Source: Aequorivita sp. H23M31 (GTDB taxonomy: Bacteria > Bacteroidota > Bacteroidia > Flavobacteriales > Flavobacteriaceae). From it: a DNA stretch of 64,000 bases. The translations under genes and the position numbers were made by a program. Where the stretch lies: the NCBI RefSeq assembly GCF_004022485.1, contig NZ_CP034951.1:2604001-2668000 (forward strand), in the 5' to 3' direction. A model generated the notes under the pieces. It worked only from the letters and a program-made list of their open reading frames with translations, was not told the origin of the DNA and did not search any database. Of this stretch, positions 23,773 to 34,146 are shown one piece after another (the stretch's first letter is position 1; every line of letters begins with the position of its first letter).

Positions 23773-25416
23773 ATGAATTTTATATATAGAAATTTTAATT
23801 TTCAGGGGAAGTTACTTCTCTGTTCTCTTATCTTTTTTCTCTATTCTTCCATTTCCTTTTCACAAATAACAACTTCGGTCGATTCTACAAAGATTCGAAT
23901 TGGTGAAGAAATACTTTATTCCATTGGTGTAGATGCGGATTCAACTGATATGGTCGTTTTTCCAGAAGAGCAGACTTTCGCTCCTTTGGAAATGATTGAA
24001 TCCTATAAAGTGGATACTACTTTCGAAGCCTCAAAATACCACTTAATTAAGAAATATGGGCTTACCCAATTTGACAGCGGACATTACACAATTCCCCCTC
24101 AGCGAATTCTTATCAATAATAAACCATTTTATACCGATTCTATAAAGGTTGAGGTAAATGATGTGGTTGTTGATACGGCCAAGCAGAAGATGTTTGATAT
24201 TAAGCCAGCCGTGGAAGTGCAGGGTCCGCCTTTTAATTGGAAGCAGGTTTTATATTGGGTGGTGCCACTGATTTTATTAGTTCTGCTGGGTATTTATCTT
24301 TTCAGAAGAAAAAAACGAAGAGATGCTGCTGAAAAGCAATTGCCACCCTACGAAGAAGCGATTGTAGCATTAAAAAAACTGGATAATTCCCAACTTCTTC
24401 AGGAGAATAAAAGCAAGGAATACTATAGCAGTTTAACCGAAATAGTTAAACGCTATCTAGATCGTGAAGTGGACGAATCTGCAATGGAAAGTACTAGCGA
24501 CGAATTGATCACTCGCTTGATGATGCATAAGGAGGCCGGAAATTTCGATTTCGATAACGAAACAATCCGAAGACTGGATATGATTTTCAAACGTGCGGAT
24601 TTGGTGAAATTTGCCAAAATGAATCAGCTGGCCGGACAGGCAGAAGTGGACCGAAAAACCATTGAAGAGATAATTAATGAAACTCACGAGGTAATTCCGG
24701 AGCCAACAGAAGAAGAGCTTCTTAAAAATGAGGAATATCTTGAAAAACTAAGAAAAAGACGCCAAAGAAGGAAATGGATATTGGGGATTTCCGGAATTGT
24801 GGTTGCTGTGATCTTGGCTGGAGTTGTGTACGGAAGCCTCACAGGATTTGATAATCTGAAAGACAAACTTTTTGGGAATGATCTTAGGGAACTCGCCGAA
24901 GGTACTTGGATAAAAAGTGAATATGGATTTCCGGCGGTTATTATAGAAACTCCCAAAGTGTTGGTAAGGGCCGAAGCACCGGTAACAAATGCCGCTAATA
25001 GCGCCATAAGCAGGAAAGATATTTTTACTTATGGTAAAATGACTTCCGATTTTTACATAATGGTTTCCACCATTCAATTTCAACAAAAAAATGACATTGC
25101 CCTAGATACCGCTCTTGATTCGGTCCTTGATGATCTAGAACAGAGCGGAGCAAAAAATATGGTCGTGAAGCGGGATGATTTTGAAACGGATAAGGGCATC
25201 AAGGGACTAAGAGCCCACGGTGATTTCAACGTTCAAGTTTCTGACAAAAAGATTCAGGACCAAAAAAGCTCTTATGAATTGTTACTATTCGCCCAAGAAA
25301 ATGGGTTGCAGGAAGTGTTGATCGTATTTCAGGATGACGGTAAGTACGCGAAAGAAATAATCAAAAGAATAGAAGCTTCCATAGAGCTTGAAATAACTCA
25401 GAAAGATGGGAAGTAA
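23773..25416 (+). CDS. Bat-operon membrane protein (BatD-like N-terminus)
   Basis: I chose the ATG at 23773 (MNFIYRNFNFQGKLL), which precedes the signal peptide LLLCSLIFFLYSSISFSQ. One 21 bases upstream is in frame. The periplasmic part has a beta-rich segment (TTSVDSTKIRIGEEILYSIG), one helix WVVPLILLVLLGIYLFRRKK near 165-185 and a cytoplasmic region YYSSLTEIVKRYLDREVDES common in Bat-operon proteins. A second helix (GISGIVVAVILAGVVYGSL, near 340) is followed by a C-terminal domain of about 180 residues. The stop overlaps the batA start by 11 bases. Exact function is unknown. Confidence 0.88.
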   Translation: MNFIYRNFNFQGKLLLCSLIFFLYSSISFSQITTSVDSTKIRIGEEILYSIGVDADSTDMVVFPEEQTFAPLEMIESYKVDTTFEASKYHLIKKYGLTQFDSGHYTIPPQRILINNKPFYTDSIKVEVNDVVVDTAKQKMFDIKPAVEVQGPPFNWKQVLYWVVPLILLVLLGIYLFRRKKRRDAAEKQLPPYEEAIVALKKLDNSQLLQENKSKEYYSSLTEIVKRYLDREVDESAMESTSDELITRLMMHKEAGNFDFDNETIRRLDMIFKRADLVKFAKMNQLAGQAEVDRKTIEEIINETHEVIPEPTEEELLKNEEYLEKLRKRRQRRKWILGISGIVVAVILAGVVYGSLTGFDNLKDKLFGNDLRELAEGTWIKSEYGFPAVIIETPKVLVRAEAPVTNAANSAISRKDIFTYGKMTSDFYIMVSTIQFQQKNDIALDTALDSVLDDLEQSGAKNMVVKRDDFETDKGIKGLRAHGDFNVQVSDKKIQDQKSSYELLLFAQENGLQEVLIVFQDDGKYAKEIIKRIEASIELEITQKDGK

Positions 25417-26410
25417 TTTCGAATTTGTAAATCCGCAGTTTTTCTGGTTGTTCCTATTACTTCCAGTGCTTATTCTATGGTATCTATGGAAACGAAAAAA
25501 GCAAACCGCTACTTTAAAAATCTCCAGCATTCAAGGGTTTAAAACTGGAAAGAACTGGCTTGCCAGATTAAAACCTGTTTTGTTTGCTCTCAGGCTCTTA
25601 GCGCTTTCGGCAATAATTGTTGCAATGGCTAGACCCAGAACGGTAGATGAAACCACAAAAACGAAAACCACTCGCGGTATAGACATTGTAATGGCAATGG
25701 ACCTTTCAGCAAGTATGTTGGCGAGAGATTTAAAACCAAACAGACTGGAAGCTCTAAAAACAACCGTTGCACATTTTATCAAAGGTCGTCCAAATGACAG
25801 AATAGGACTGGTTGAATATGCTGGTGAGAGTTATACCCGAACGCCATTAACCAGTGATAAAAACTTATTGCTTTCCTCTCTAAAGAGTATGGAATACAAC
25901 ACTACAATTGAAGGTGGCACTGCAATTGGATCTGGTCTGGCAACCGCTGTAAACCGTTTAAAAGATAGTCGTGCCAAGAGTAAGGTTATTATTCTTTTAA
26001 CCGACGGTGTTAATAATACGGGCTTTATAGATCCTAAGATTGCAAGTGAATTGGCCGTAGAATTTGGAATTAAAGTTTACACCATTGGAATCGGGACTAA
26101 CGGTATGGCAATGTCGCCTATTGCTATTCGGCCAGACGGCGGATTCCAATATGGAAATGTACCTGTAGAAATTGATGAGCAATTGATGAAGGATATTGCC
26201 AAAAGAACCGGAGGTCAATATTTTAGAGCAACCGACAACCAAAAATTGGAAAAGATTTATGATGAAATAAATAAATTGGAAAAAACAGACATTGAAGAAT
26301 TCAAATACACAAATTATAACGAAATGTTCCGCCAATGGGTCATTTTAGGCTTGATATTGATCGGTTTCGAGTTCCTATTGCGGATTTCATTATTTAGAGG
26401 ATTTTTATAA
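25406..26410 (+). CDS. batA: BatA, VWA-domain membrane protein
   Basis: This 334-residue protein has an N-terminal span (FFWLFLLLPVLILWYLW), a second span (LFALRLLALSAIIVAMA), the BatA linker ARPRTVDE, then a VWA domain with the MIDAS motif DLSAS (99-103) and LLTDGVNNTG. A last span, WVILGLILIGFEFLLRI, lies at the C-terminus. The VWA domain probably faces the periplasm and binds partner Bat proteins. It overlaps the preceding gene by 11 bases. Confidence 0.95.
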   Translation: MGSNFEFVNPQFFWLFLLLPVLILWYLWKRKKQTATLKISSIQGFKTGKNWLARLKPVLFALRLLALSAIIVAMARPRTVDETTKTKTTRGIDIVMAMDLSASMLARDLKPNRLEALKTTVAHFIKGRPNDRIGLVEYAGESYTRTPLTSDKNLLLSSLKSMEYNTTIEGGTAIGSGLATAVNRLKDSRAKSKVIILLTDGVNNTGFIDPKIASELAVEFGIKVYTIGIGTNGMAMSPIAIRPDGGFQYGNVPVEIDEQLMKDIAKRTGGQYFRATDNQKLEKIYDEINKLEKTDIEEFKYTNYNEMFRQWVILGLILIGFEFLLRISLFRGFL

Positions 26411-26456
26411 ACGAACGATTAACCATTAACCCAGTAACAATTAACTTTTTTCAAAG

Positions 26457-27497
26457 GTGTACCAACTAGAACAACCCATATATTTCTACATCCTTTTTGC
26501 CATTCCGGTGATTGTGGTTCTGTACCTAATGCTGATGGTTTGGAAAAGAACGGTACAAAAGCGTTTTGTTGACAAAGAACTTCTCAAAAAACTGAGTCCG
26601 AGTCGTTCAACTTTTAAATCCGTTCTAAAAATTTTGGTGCTTTGTCTTGCTGTTGCCTGTCTGAGCTTTGCCTTGGTAAATCCAAAAATAGGGACTAAAC
26701 TGGAAACGGTAAAAAGAGAGGGTGTGGATATTGTTTTTGCATTGGACGTTTCAAAAAGTATGTTGGTGGAGGATATTGCCCCAAATCGGTTGGATAAAGC
26801 CAAACAACTCATCACCCAGATAATAAATAACCTCGCTGGTGATAGAGTGGGAATTATTGGGTACGCAGGTAGTGCTTTTCCACAGGTTCCAATTACTACA
26901 GATTTTGCCGCCGCGAAATTATTTTTAGCGGGAATGAATACCGATATGGTCTCATCACAAGGAACTGCCATAACCCAAGCTATTGAAATGGCGCAAACTT
27001 TTTACGATGATGAAGATCAAACCAATCGTGTTTTATTTTTAGTTTCGGATGGAGAAGATCACGGTGGAAACATCTCTAAAATAGCTGAAGAAGCCGCAGA
27101 AAAAGGTATTCGTATTTTTCCAATCGGTGTAGGAACCGTGGAAGGCGGACCTATTCCCATTAAAAAGAATGGAATACTTCAATATTACCTACGTGATAAA
27201 AATAACGAACAGGTAATAAGTCGTTTAGGTGAAGAAACTCTTAAGGAGATTGCGAAAATCACCAATGGAGAGTATATTAACGGCGCAAATACAAAAGAAG
27301 TCGTTGATAGAGTGAAATCCATTCTCAATGCAATGGACAAAAAGGAGTTTGAATCAAAACAGTACACCGATTTTAAAGACCAATTTCAATGGTTTTTAGC
27401 TGGGGCATTATTTTTGCTGGTATTGGACTTGTTCTTACTTGAACGAAAAACCGCTTGGTTAGAAAAATTGAACCTGTTTAACGAAAAGAAAAAGTAA
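26457..27497 (+). CDS. batB: BatB, VWA-domain membrane protein
   Basis: This 346-residue paralogue of BatA has spans FYILFAIPVIVVLYLMLMVW and ILVLCLAVACLSFALV, a VWA MIDAS DVSKS (97-101) within DIVFALDVSKSMLVEDI, LVSDGEDHGG and a C-terminal span FLAGALFLLVLDLFLL. The start is GTG, since no in-frame ATG lies between the batA stop and the first span. It probably pairs with BatA. Confidence 0.94.
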   Translation: MYQLEQPIYFYILFAIPVIVVLYLMLMVWKRTVQKRFVDKELLKKLSPSRSTFKSVLKILVLCLAVACLSFALVNPKIGTKLETVKREGVDIVFALDVSKSMLVEDIAPNRLDKAKQLITQIINNLAGDRVGIIGYAGSAFPQVPITTDFAAAKLFLAGMNTDMVSSQGTAITQAIEMAQTFYDDEDQTNRVLFLVSDGEDHGGNISKIAEEAAEKGIRIFPIGVGTVEGGPIPIKKNGILQYYLRDKNNEQVISRLGEETLKEIAKITNGEYINGANTKEVVDRVKSILNAMDKKEFESKQYTDFKDQFQWFLAGALFLLVLDLFLLERKTAWLEKLNLFNEKKK

Positions 27498-27563
27498 AGT
27501 CTAGTTTCAATATTTAAATTGAACTATGAATCTTGCTAAGTGAGCAACTAAGGAGTTTAAGAA

Positions 27564-28451
27564 ATGAAGAGCATTTCACATTATAAAATAAAACAAGGTA
27601 AAGTGGGACAAAACCTGTTGCTGGTATTGTTGATGCTTCCTTTTCTCAGTTTTGCCCAACAACAGACCAAGGAACAGAAAAAGCAGTTAAAAGCATCGCA
27701 AGAATATATGAGCGAGGCACAACAATCCCTTCAAAAAGGAAAATTTGTAGATGCTGAGGCAGATTATCGTCAAGCTATTTCACTAAACCCTAAAAGTGAA
27801 ACTGCAAAGTACAACCTCGGCACTGCCTATTATGAACGGGAGCAAAACGCTGAAGCGATGTTGCGGTTTAAACAGGCGGCGACAACAGCCAATACTAAGA
27901 CAGAAAAACATCAGGCATTTCACAATTTGGGAAATACCTATATGAAAGAAAAAAAATATCAGGAAGCCGTAGCGGCATATAAGGATGCGCTTCGAAACAA
28001 TCCGAATGATGATGAAACCCGATATAATTTGGCTTTAGCAAAAGATATGCTAGAGAAAAATCCGCCACCACCAGAGGATAATGACGATAAGGATAAGGAT
28101 AATCAGGATAAACAAGAGCAGGACCAGGACAAAAAGGATCAGCAGGACCAAAAAGATCAGGATAATAAGGACAAGAATGAAGGTGATGAAGGAGACAAGA
28201 AAGAGGATAAGGATAAAGGAGATCAAAAAGAAGATAAACAAGAAGGAGATAAAGATAAGGGAGAATCCAATAAGCCTAAGGAAGAAGAAGGTGATAAACC
28301 CCAACAGCAACAACAAGTTCCTGGTCAGCTTTCTCCCCAACAAGTAAAAAGTCTTTTAGAGGCCATGAACAATGAGGAGAAAAAAGTACAGGAAAAAATA
28401 AATGCCGAAAAAGAGAAAGGTGTTAAAGTCAAATCGGACAAAGATTGGTAG
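27564..28451 (+). CDS. batC: BatC, TPR protein with long charged tail
   Basis: This 295-residue protein has a signal-like hydrophobic N-terminus (NLLLVLLMLPFLSFAQQ) and about three TPR units (QSLQKGKFVDAEADYRQAIS, AFHNLGNTYMKEKKYQEAVA, YNLALAKDML). From about 171 to 245 it is almost only Asp, Lys, Gln and Glu, a low-complexity stretch probably disordered. The C-terminus (QLSPQQVKSLLEAMNNEEKK) is the usual BatC end. It probably scaffolds the Bat complex. Confidence 0.92.
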   Translation: MKSISHYKIKQGKVGQNLLLVLLMLPFLSFAQQQTKEQKKQLKASQEYMSEAQQSLQKGKFVDAEADYRQAISLNPKSETAKYNLGTAYYEREQNAEAMLRFKQAATTANTKTEKHQAFHNLGNTYMKEKKYQEAVAAYKDALRNNPNDDETRYNLALAKDMLEKNPPPPEDNDDKDKDNQDKQEQDQDKKDQQDQKDQDNKDKNEGDEGDKKEDKDKGDQKEDKQEGDKDKGESNKPKEEEGDKPQQQQQVPGQLSPQQVKSLLEAMNNEEKKVQEKINAEKEKGVKVKSDKDW

Positions 28452-28454
28452 ACT

Positions 28455-30227
28455 ATGAAGATGAAGAATTTAATATTTCTATTTGGATTTATGCTGTGTG
28501 GCTTAGCTGCGAAGGCACAAGTTCAATTTGATGCAAAGGTGAGCAAAAACCGGCTTGGGGTCAATGAGCGACTGCGAGTTGATTTTGAGATGAACCAAGA
28601 TGGCGATAATTTTACCCCACCTAGTTTTGAAAATTTCCGGGTCGTGGGGGGTCCGAACCAGTCCATCAGTAATTCGTGGATTAATGGTAAGCGTAGCTTT
28701 TCAAAAACGTATTCTTATTTTTTAGCTCCACAAAAAACAGGGAAGATCTTAATAGGCCAAGCCACAATTGAAGTAAAGGGCGAAATCTATAAAACTTCTC
28801 CGGTCGAGGTTACCATAACCGCGGCAGTGGATGTTCCCAAAGATGGCAACAATGCGGATTATTTGGCAAGTGAAAATGTTCACTTAGTTGCCGAAATTTC
28901 CAAAACTAATCCTTATTTAAATGAAGCGATTACGGTAACCTATAAACTGTACGTCTCTCACGAAGTGAGCATTACCAGTCAATGGCGTGAAATCGATACC
29001 CCAAAATATGCTGATTTCTGGAGTCAGAATATTGATAATCGTAATAACTACAAGGTTTACGATGGAAAGTATAATGGTCAGGATTATCGATATGTAATTT
29101 TAAGAACAACTGTGCTGTATCCACAGAAAACAGGAGAGCTTGAAATTGAACCTCTTACTTTGGATATACCAATAGACGTTCAAGGTAACCGTCGCGATAT
29201 TTTTGGTCGTCGTGTAATGGAGCGGGTAAACAAAACCATTTCTGCCGGGAAGAGAACCATCAACGTAAAACCATTACCTATTGCTGGAAAACCCGATGGG
29301 TTTAACGGGGCAGTTGGAGATTTCCAATTTGATGTTACTACAAATAAGACCCAGCTTAATGCAAATGAATCCCTTCAAATGGATGTGAAGGTTTCGGGAA
29401 AAGGGAATTTGAAGTTATTTACTACACCTACAGTAAAATTACCTAGCTCCCTTGAAGTATATGAGCCAGAGCATTCGGAAAATGTCACTACCACCATTGC
29501 GGGGATGCAAGGTTCTATTAGCGATTCTTATACGATTGTACCACAATTTAAAGGTACTTATCCAATTCAACCTTTATCTTTTTCATTTTTCGATCCAAAA
29601 TCTGAAAAATATAGAACTATTACTTCCAAGGAATTTACTATTGATGTTGAGAATGGGCCATTAACTGCTAATACCAACCAGAACAGCGCAAAGGATCATA
29701 AGCAAGCAGTGGTTCTTTCGCAGGACAATTTTAAGTATATCAAGCTGGATGCAAATTTAAAATCCTTAGATCAAGAACCATTTTTTAATTCACCGCTTTT
29801 TTGGTCGCTATTGGGCGGACCATTCCTTTTAATTCCCTTGTTCATTCTTGTAGGAAAAAAACGTAAAGAACGCTTGGCCGATGTTGAAGGAAATAAATTA
29901 CGTCGAGCGAACAAGCTTGCCAAAAAATATTTATCAGAAGCTAAAAGGAATATTTCCAATCCCATTGCTTTTTATGAAGCTTTGGAGCGTGCCTTACACA
30001 ATTACCTAAAAGCCAAACTTAATATCGAGACTTCCGAAATGGAAAAAGTACTGATCTCAGAAATGTTGGTTGATAGAAAAGTTGAGGCCACTACCGTGGA
30101 TAGCTTTATAGGCTTATTAAAGAGTTGTGAATTTGCGAGATACGCATCTTCCTCCCAGGCATCCGTAGCGCAGGACTACCAGAAAGCGGTCGAGGTAATT
30201 TCTAATATTGATAAACAAATACAGTAA
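28455..30227 (+). CDS. batD: BatD, Bat-operon protein with multiple beta domains
   Basis: The 590-residue protein starts with a signal peptide (LIFLFGFMLCGLAAKAQ). Next are the BatD beta domains: FDAKVSKNRLGVNERLRVDF, ENFRVVGGPNQS and YSYFLAPQKTGKILIGQATI. One span, FWSLLGGPFLLIPLFILVGK, follows near 445, then a cytoplasmic tail with AFYEALERALHNYLKAKLNI. It follows batC by three bases. Role in the Bat complex is known only genetically in related bacteria. Confidence 0.94.
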   Translation: MKMKNLIFLFGFMLCGLAAKAQVQFDAKVSKNRLGVNERLRVDFEMNQDGDNFTPPSFENFRVVGGPNQSISNSWINGKRSFSKTYSYFLAPQKTGKILIGQATIEVKGEIYKTSPVEVTITAAVDVPKDGNNADYLASENVHLVAEISKTNPYLNEAITVTYKLYVSHEVSITSQWREIDTPKYADFWSQNIDNRNNYKVYDGKYNGQDYRYVILRTTVLYPQKTGELEIEPLTLDIPIDVQGNRRDIFGRRVMERVNKTISAGKRTINVKPLPIAGKPDGFNGAVGDFQFDVTTNKTQLNANESLQMDVKVSGKGNLKLFTTPTVKLPSSLEVYEPEHSENVTTTIAGMQGSISDSYTIVPQFKGTYPIQPLSFSFFDPKSEKYRTITSKEFTIDVENGPLTANTNQNSAKDHKQAVVLSQDNFKYIKLDANLKSLDQEPFFNSPLFWSLLGGPFLLIPLFILVGKKRKERLADVEGNKLRRANKLAKKYLSEAKRNISNPIAFYEALERALHNYLKAKLNIETSEMEKVLISEMLVDRKVEATTVDSFIGLLKSCEFARYASSSQASVAQDYQKAVEVISNIDKQIQ

Positions 30228-30228
30228 T

Positions 30229-30990
30229 ATGTTGAAGATGATGAAAAAGCTGTTATTTCTTTCGATTTTATTCTTTTCTATTTTTGGTTTCGGCCAGAAC
30301 GAAAAACTTTTTGATCAGGGTAAGGAACTTTATAAAAATGGTAAATACCAACAAGCGATCAATTCCTGGATGCAAATTCTTGAAAATGGCCAAGCTTCTG
30401 CTGAACTATATTTTAATATAGGGAATGCACAATACAAGTTGAATCAAATCGGTCCGAGTATTTACTATTATGAGAAAGCCTTACAGTTGCAACCAAACGA
30501 TAGTGATATAAAAAACAATCTTGCGTTTGCCGAAAATGCGCGGATTGATGCAATCGAGCCCTTACCACAATCTGTATTTTCAAAATGGTACGAGAATGTC
30601 GCCACAACTTTCACTTTTGATGGATGGGCCATTGCCGGAGTTATTTTTTCAATTGTTTTTGTCGGCTTGTTTTTGCTGTATTATTTTTCCTATTCTGAAA
30701 GAAGAAAAAGACTGCTATTTGCTACCTCTATTCTCGCAGTTCTTTTAATGGTGGGAACGGTAACAATGGCTTTTTTAACCTATGGAGACTATAGCAACAA
30801 CCAACCAGCCATAATATTTTCCACTCAAAGCGAGGTGAAATCTGAACCTTCAATGGGAAGTAATTCTGCATTTGTTCTCCACGAAGGCACCAAGGTCCAA
30901 ATTACCGCACAAGATGGAAATTGGTACCGTATTGCTCTCGCTGACGGAAAAGATGGCTGGATCCCGGCGTCAGATTTGAAGCAACTTTAA
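30229..30990 (+). CDS. batE: BatE, TPR and SH3-like membrane protein
   Basis: I chose the ATG at 30229 (MLKMMKKLLFLSIL), right after the batD stop. The longer frame would need a TTG inside batD. The 253 residues contain a signal peptide, TPR units (QGKELYKNGKYQQAINSWMQ, ELYFNIGNAQYKLNQIG), two spans (GWAIAGVIFSIVFVGLFLLY and LLFATSILAVLLMVGTVTMA) and a C-terminal bacterial SH3 domain (GTKVQITAQDGNWYRIALAD). It is the last gene of the operon. Confidence 0.94.
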   Translation: MLKMMKKLLFLSILFFSIFGFGQNEKLFDQGKELYKNGKYQQAINSWMQILENGQASAELYFNIGNAQYKLNQIGPSIYYYEKALQLQPNDSDIKNNLAFAENARIDAIEPLPQSVFSKWYENVATTFTFDGWAIAGVIFSIVFVGLFLLYYFSYSERRKRLLFATSILAVLLMVGTVTMAFLTYGDYSNNQPAIIFSTQSEVKSEPSMGSNSAFVLHEGTKVQITAQDGNWYRIALADGKDGWIPASDLKQL

Positions 30991-31004
30991 TTTCCGTGGC
31001 TAGT

Positions 31005-31032
31005 ATAGGAAAATCATTTTCCTATTTTTTTC
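31005..31032 (+). terminator. terminator of the bat operon
   Basis: The arms ATAGGAAAA and TTTTCCTAT flank a TCA loop and are followed by a T-run. It lies 15 bases after the batE stop, so the operon ends here. Confidence 0.75.
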
Positions 31033-31200
31033 AAGAGAGACAACTTAAATTTAAGATGTCGGTTATACAAATATTGATACCCTGGGGTTTCTTTGTCGGT
31101 CAATATTGCAATTTATTTTCGGGTTCTTTCTTCAGAATTATCTTTCCTGACAATTCTCATAAGGCTCCTGTTGTTTCACCTTCAATTAGGAAATAAAGGT

Positions 31201-31208
31201 TAAATTTG
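31201..31208 (+). promoter_or_regulatory. -7 box TAAATTTG upstream of kbl
   Basis: The motif fits the Bacteroidota TAnnTTTG consensus and lies 33 bases before the kbl ATG. A convincing -33 TTG box at normal spacing was not found. Confidence 0.45.
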
Positions 31209-31241
31209 CGACTTATATACTCATATTAAAATTTCAAGAAA

Positions 31242-32441
31242 ATGTACGGAGAAATCAAAGATCACTTACGTAAGGAACTTAAGGATATAGAAGAAAACGG
31301 TCTTTATAAAAAAGAGCGGATTATTACTTCACCCCAAGATGCGGTAATAAAAATCTCCACCGGGCAGGAAGTTATCAATTTTTGTGCAAACAATTATTTG
31401 GGTCTTTCAAACCATCCCGAAGTGGTTCAGGCGGCAAAGGATGCAATGGACACCCATGGCTTCGGAATGTCTTCCGTGCGCTTTATTTGTGGAACCCAAG
31501 ACATACATAAGGAATTGGAGAAAAAGATCGCTGATTTTTATGGGTATGAAGATACCATTCTATATGCCGCTTGCTTTGACGCTAATGGCGGAGTTTTCGA
31601 ACCACTTTTGGGAGAGCAAGATGCCATCATTTCCGACTCGTTAAATCACGCTTCCATAATTGATGGGGTTAGGCTCTGTAAGGCCTCTCGCTATCGCTAT
31701 GAAAATAGCAATATGGAGGATCTTGAAAAACAATTAAAAGCTTCACAAGCAAACGGTGATAGATTTAAGCTTATCGTTACAGATGGTGTATTCTCTATGG
31801 ATGGTTTGGTAGCTCCTCTGGATAAAATTTGTGATCTGGCAGAGAAATATGATGCTATGGTTATGGTGGACGATTGCCACGCTACAGGATTTCTAGGGAA
31901 AACCGGACGAGGAACAGTGGAGGAAAAGGGTGTAATGGATAGAATTGATATCGTTACAGGAACTCTGGGTAAGGCTTTGGGAGGTGCAATGGGAGGTTAT
32001 ACAACCGGTAAAAAGGAAATAATTGAAATGTTGCGTCAGCGTTCCCGTCCATATCTCTTTTCGAATTCACTTGCTCCTGCAATTGTTGGGGCATCAATTA
32101 AAGTTTTCGATCTGCTCGCCAATGACAACACCTTGAGCGATAAATTAGCTGAAAATGCTGATTATTTCAAAAAAGGAATGAAAGCCGCAGGTTTCGACAT
32201 AATTGAGGGGGATTCCGCAATTGTACCAGTAATGCTATATGACGCCAAGCTTTCGCAACAAATGGCCGATATGTTATTGGAGGAAGGGATATATGTAATA
32301 GGATTTTTCTTTCCTGTAGTTCCAAAAGGGAAGGCTCGAATTCGTGTGCAACTATCTGCTGCCCACACAAGAGAGCATCTGGATAAGGCTATAAATGCAT
32401 TTAAAACTGTTGGTAAAAAATTAGGTGTAATTAATGCCTAA
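31242..32441 (+). CDS. kbl: glycine C-acetyltransferase (2-amino-3-ketobutyrate CoA ligase)
   Basis: This 399-residue PLP enzyme of the alpha-oxoamine synthase family converts 2-amino-3-oxobutyrate and CoA to glycine and acetyl-CoA, the second step of threonine breakdown. The PLP lysine is K244 in [11 protein letters not shown]210 and H213 in [13 protein letters not shown] bind the cofactor, and NYLGLSNHP and [13 protein letters not shown] are further family motifs. The partner tdh gene is not adjacent. The sequence could in principle be another alpha-oxoamine synthase, but Kbl fits best. Confidence 0.93.
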   Translation: MYGEIKDHLRKELKDIEENGLYKKERIITSPQDAVIKISTGQEVINFCANNYLGLSNHPEVVQAAKDAMDTHGFGMSSVRFICGTQDIHKELEKKIADFYGYEDTILYAACFDANGGVFEPLLGEQDAIISDSLNHASIIDGVRLCKASRYRYENSNMEDLEKQLKASQANGDRFKLIVTDGVFSMDGLVAPLDKICDLAEKYDAMVMVDDCHATGFLGKTGRGTVEEKGVMDRIDIVTGTLGKALGGAMGGYTTGKKEIIEMLRQRSRPYLFSNSLAPAIVGASIKVFDLLANDNTLSDKLAENADYFKKGMKAAGFDIIEGDSAIVPVMLYDAKLSQQMADMLLEEGIYVIGFFFPVVPKGKARIRVQLSAAHTREHLDKAINAFKTVGKKLGVINA

Positions 32442-32497
32442 ACCCCACAATTCCATAGTAAACATGCCTATTTTAGGAAAACTTTATTAGATTTGCT

Positions 32498-32528
32498 TTT
32501 GTATATACATTTTAACAACTTACTTTTG
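32498..32528 (+). promoter_or_regulatory. promoter of the OmpA-family gene
   Basis: TTTG at 32498-32501 and TACTTTTG at 32521-32528 are 19 bases apart, matching the Bacteroidota -33 TTTG and -7 TAnnTTTG boxes. It lies 37 bases before the ATG. Confidence 0.7.
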
Positions 32529-32564
32529 CCTTTAATTAACACTTAAAAAATTAAACAATCGAAT

Positions 32565-33947
32565 ATGAAACATCTGTTCAAATTATTAGTTGCTGCTGTC
32601 CTTTTTATGGGGATTGGCGTAGCGAACGCGCAAGACGAGAATCATCCTTGGGCCATTGAAATAGGAGTCAATGCTGTTGACGTCTATCCAGTTGGCACTA
32701 GTGATAAAGGACGAATTGACCCTTCCATGAGAGGCGAAATGTTCGACGAGTATTTCAACGCGGCCGATCACTGGAATATTATTCCATCGGTTTCTAGATT
32801 GGCAGTAAGCCGTTACATTGGTAGCGGATTTGTATTTACAGCTGCTGGTTCTCTTAACAGAATTAAAAAACTTGGTGATTATTCTGCTGACAACTTGACC
32901 TATTACGGCGCAGACGGTGAAATTAAGTATAGCTTCAAAAATGCTATCGGAAGTTCATGGTTTGATCCTTCTATCGGTGTTGGTGGAGGTTACACTTGGG
33001 TAGATGATATCGGATTTGGAACCGCTAACGGTTTGGTTGGAATTAAATTCTGGCTTAATGATAATATCGCAATTAACTTCCAATCTACTTACAAACATGC
33101 GTTTGAAGATGACTACGGAATTAGCCACTTCCAGCACTCTGCAGGATTGGTGTTCCAGTTTGGAGGAAAAGATACTGACGGTGACGGAATATATGATAAA
33201 GATGATGAGTGTCCAGAAACTCCAGGTTTAGCTGAGTTTAACGGTTGTCCTGATACTGATGGTGACGGAATCCCAGATCACCTAGATGAGTGTCCAGATA
33301 CTCCAGGTCTTGCTGAGTTCAACGGATGTCCTGATACTGACGGTGACGGAATCCCTGATCATTTAGATGAGTGTCCTACTGTTGCAGGTCTTGCTGAGTT
33401 CAACGGATGTCCTGATACTGATGGAGATGGTATCCCAGATCATAAGGATAAGTGTCCAAACGAAGCTGGTCCAGCTGAAAACGATGGTTGCCCTTGGCCA
33501 GATAGAGATGGGGATGGTGTTCTTGACAAAGACGATCAGTGCCCAGATGTTCCTGGAACTGTTGCAAACCACGGTTGCCCAGAAGTAACTGTTGAAGTTA
33601 TCAAACAATTGAATGAGTTCTCAAAAACTATCTTGTTCGATCTTGGTAAATCAACTATCCGTCCAGAATCTTACGCGGTACTTCAAAAAATCGTTGATGT
33701 AATGAAAGAATATCCAAACGCTAAGTTTGAGGTTGAAGGACATACTGATAGTTCAGGTAGCCTAAAACTGAATGAAAGACTTTCTAAAGAAAGAGCTGCG
33801 GCAGTTAAAGATTATCTTGTAACAATCGGAATGGACGCAAGCAGATTGACTTCAGAAGGATACGGTCCATCTAGACCAATCGCTTCAAACAAAACTGCGG
33901 CTGGAAGACAACAAAACCGTCGTGTTGAAATCTCTTTAAAGAAGTAA
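32565..33947 (+). CDS. OmpA-family outer-membrane protein with TSP3 repeats
   Basis: The 460-residue protein has a signal peptide ([20 protein letters not shown]). An eight-strand-type barrel region follows to about 200, ending [12 protein letters not shown]. About five thrombospondin type 3 calcium repeats ([15 protein letters not shown] units with LAEFNGCP) run from about 204 to 340. The C-terminal OmpA domain (about 345-460) binds peptidoglycan, with [20 protein letters not shown] and RRVEISLKK. It links outer membrane and cell wall and is probably abundant. The repeats are near-identical in DNA (33180-33450), so unit number may vary by recombination. Confidence 0.95.
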   Translation: MKHLFKLLVAAVLFMGIGVANAQDENHPWAIEIGVNAVDVYPVGTSDKGRIDPSMRGEMFDEYFNAADHWNIIPSVSRLAVSRYIGSGFVFTAAGSLNRIKKLGDYSADNLTYYGADGEIKYSFKNAIGSSWFDPSIGVGGGYTWVDDIGFGTANGLVGIKFWLNDNIAINFQSTYKHAFEDDYGISHFQHSAGLVFQFGGKDTDGDGIYDKDDECPETPGLAEFNGCPDTDGDGIPDHLDECPDTPGLAEFNGCPDTDGDGIPDHLDECPTVAGLAEFNGCPDTDGDGIPDHKDKCPNEAGPAENDGCPWPDRDGDGVLDKDDQCPDVPGTVANHGCPEVTVEVIKQLNEFSKTILFDLGKSTIRPESYAVLQKIVDVMKEYPNAKFEVEGHTDSSGSLKLNERLSKERAAAVKDYLVTIGMDASRLTSEGYGPSRPIASNKTAAGRQQNRRVEISLKK

Positions 33948-33979
33948 TTTCAAACGAGAAGTTTAAATAATAATTCAGG

Positions 33980-34012
33980 AACGCCTCCCAAATTCGGGGG
34001 CGTTTCTTTTTT
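33980..34012 (+). terminator. terminator after the OmpA-family gene
   Basis: The arms AACGCCTCC and GGGGGCGTTT form a strong GC stem around CAAATTC and are followed by CTTTTTT. Confidence 0.85.
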
Positions 34013-34146
34013 CCACCAAGACCTAACTTCAAATATAGAAAGGTGCAACCCTTCCTCATTAAGAGTTTTAATTTGGTTTCGTGGGGTATGTTAAACAGTT
34101 TCAATACATTACTCCAACTCTTCAAAAATGTAAAATAAATGATAAG

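Noticed and set aside
28050..28347. Highly hydrophobic minus-strand ORF and basic plus-strand ORF within batC
   Set aside because: Both are frame shadows of the Asp/Lys/Gln-rich low-complexity region of BatC.
21732..30990. The MoxR-VWA operon as a defence (ternary-type) system
   Set aside because: Gene order and domains match the standard Bat operon of Bacteroidota rather than MoxR-VWA defence islands.
30996..31196. 66-residue ORF after batE
   Set aside because: It spans the operon terminator hairpin and has no recognisable features or good start context.
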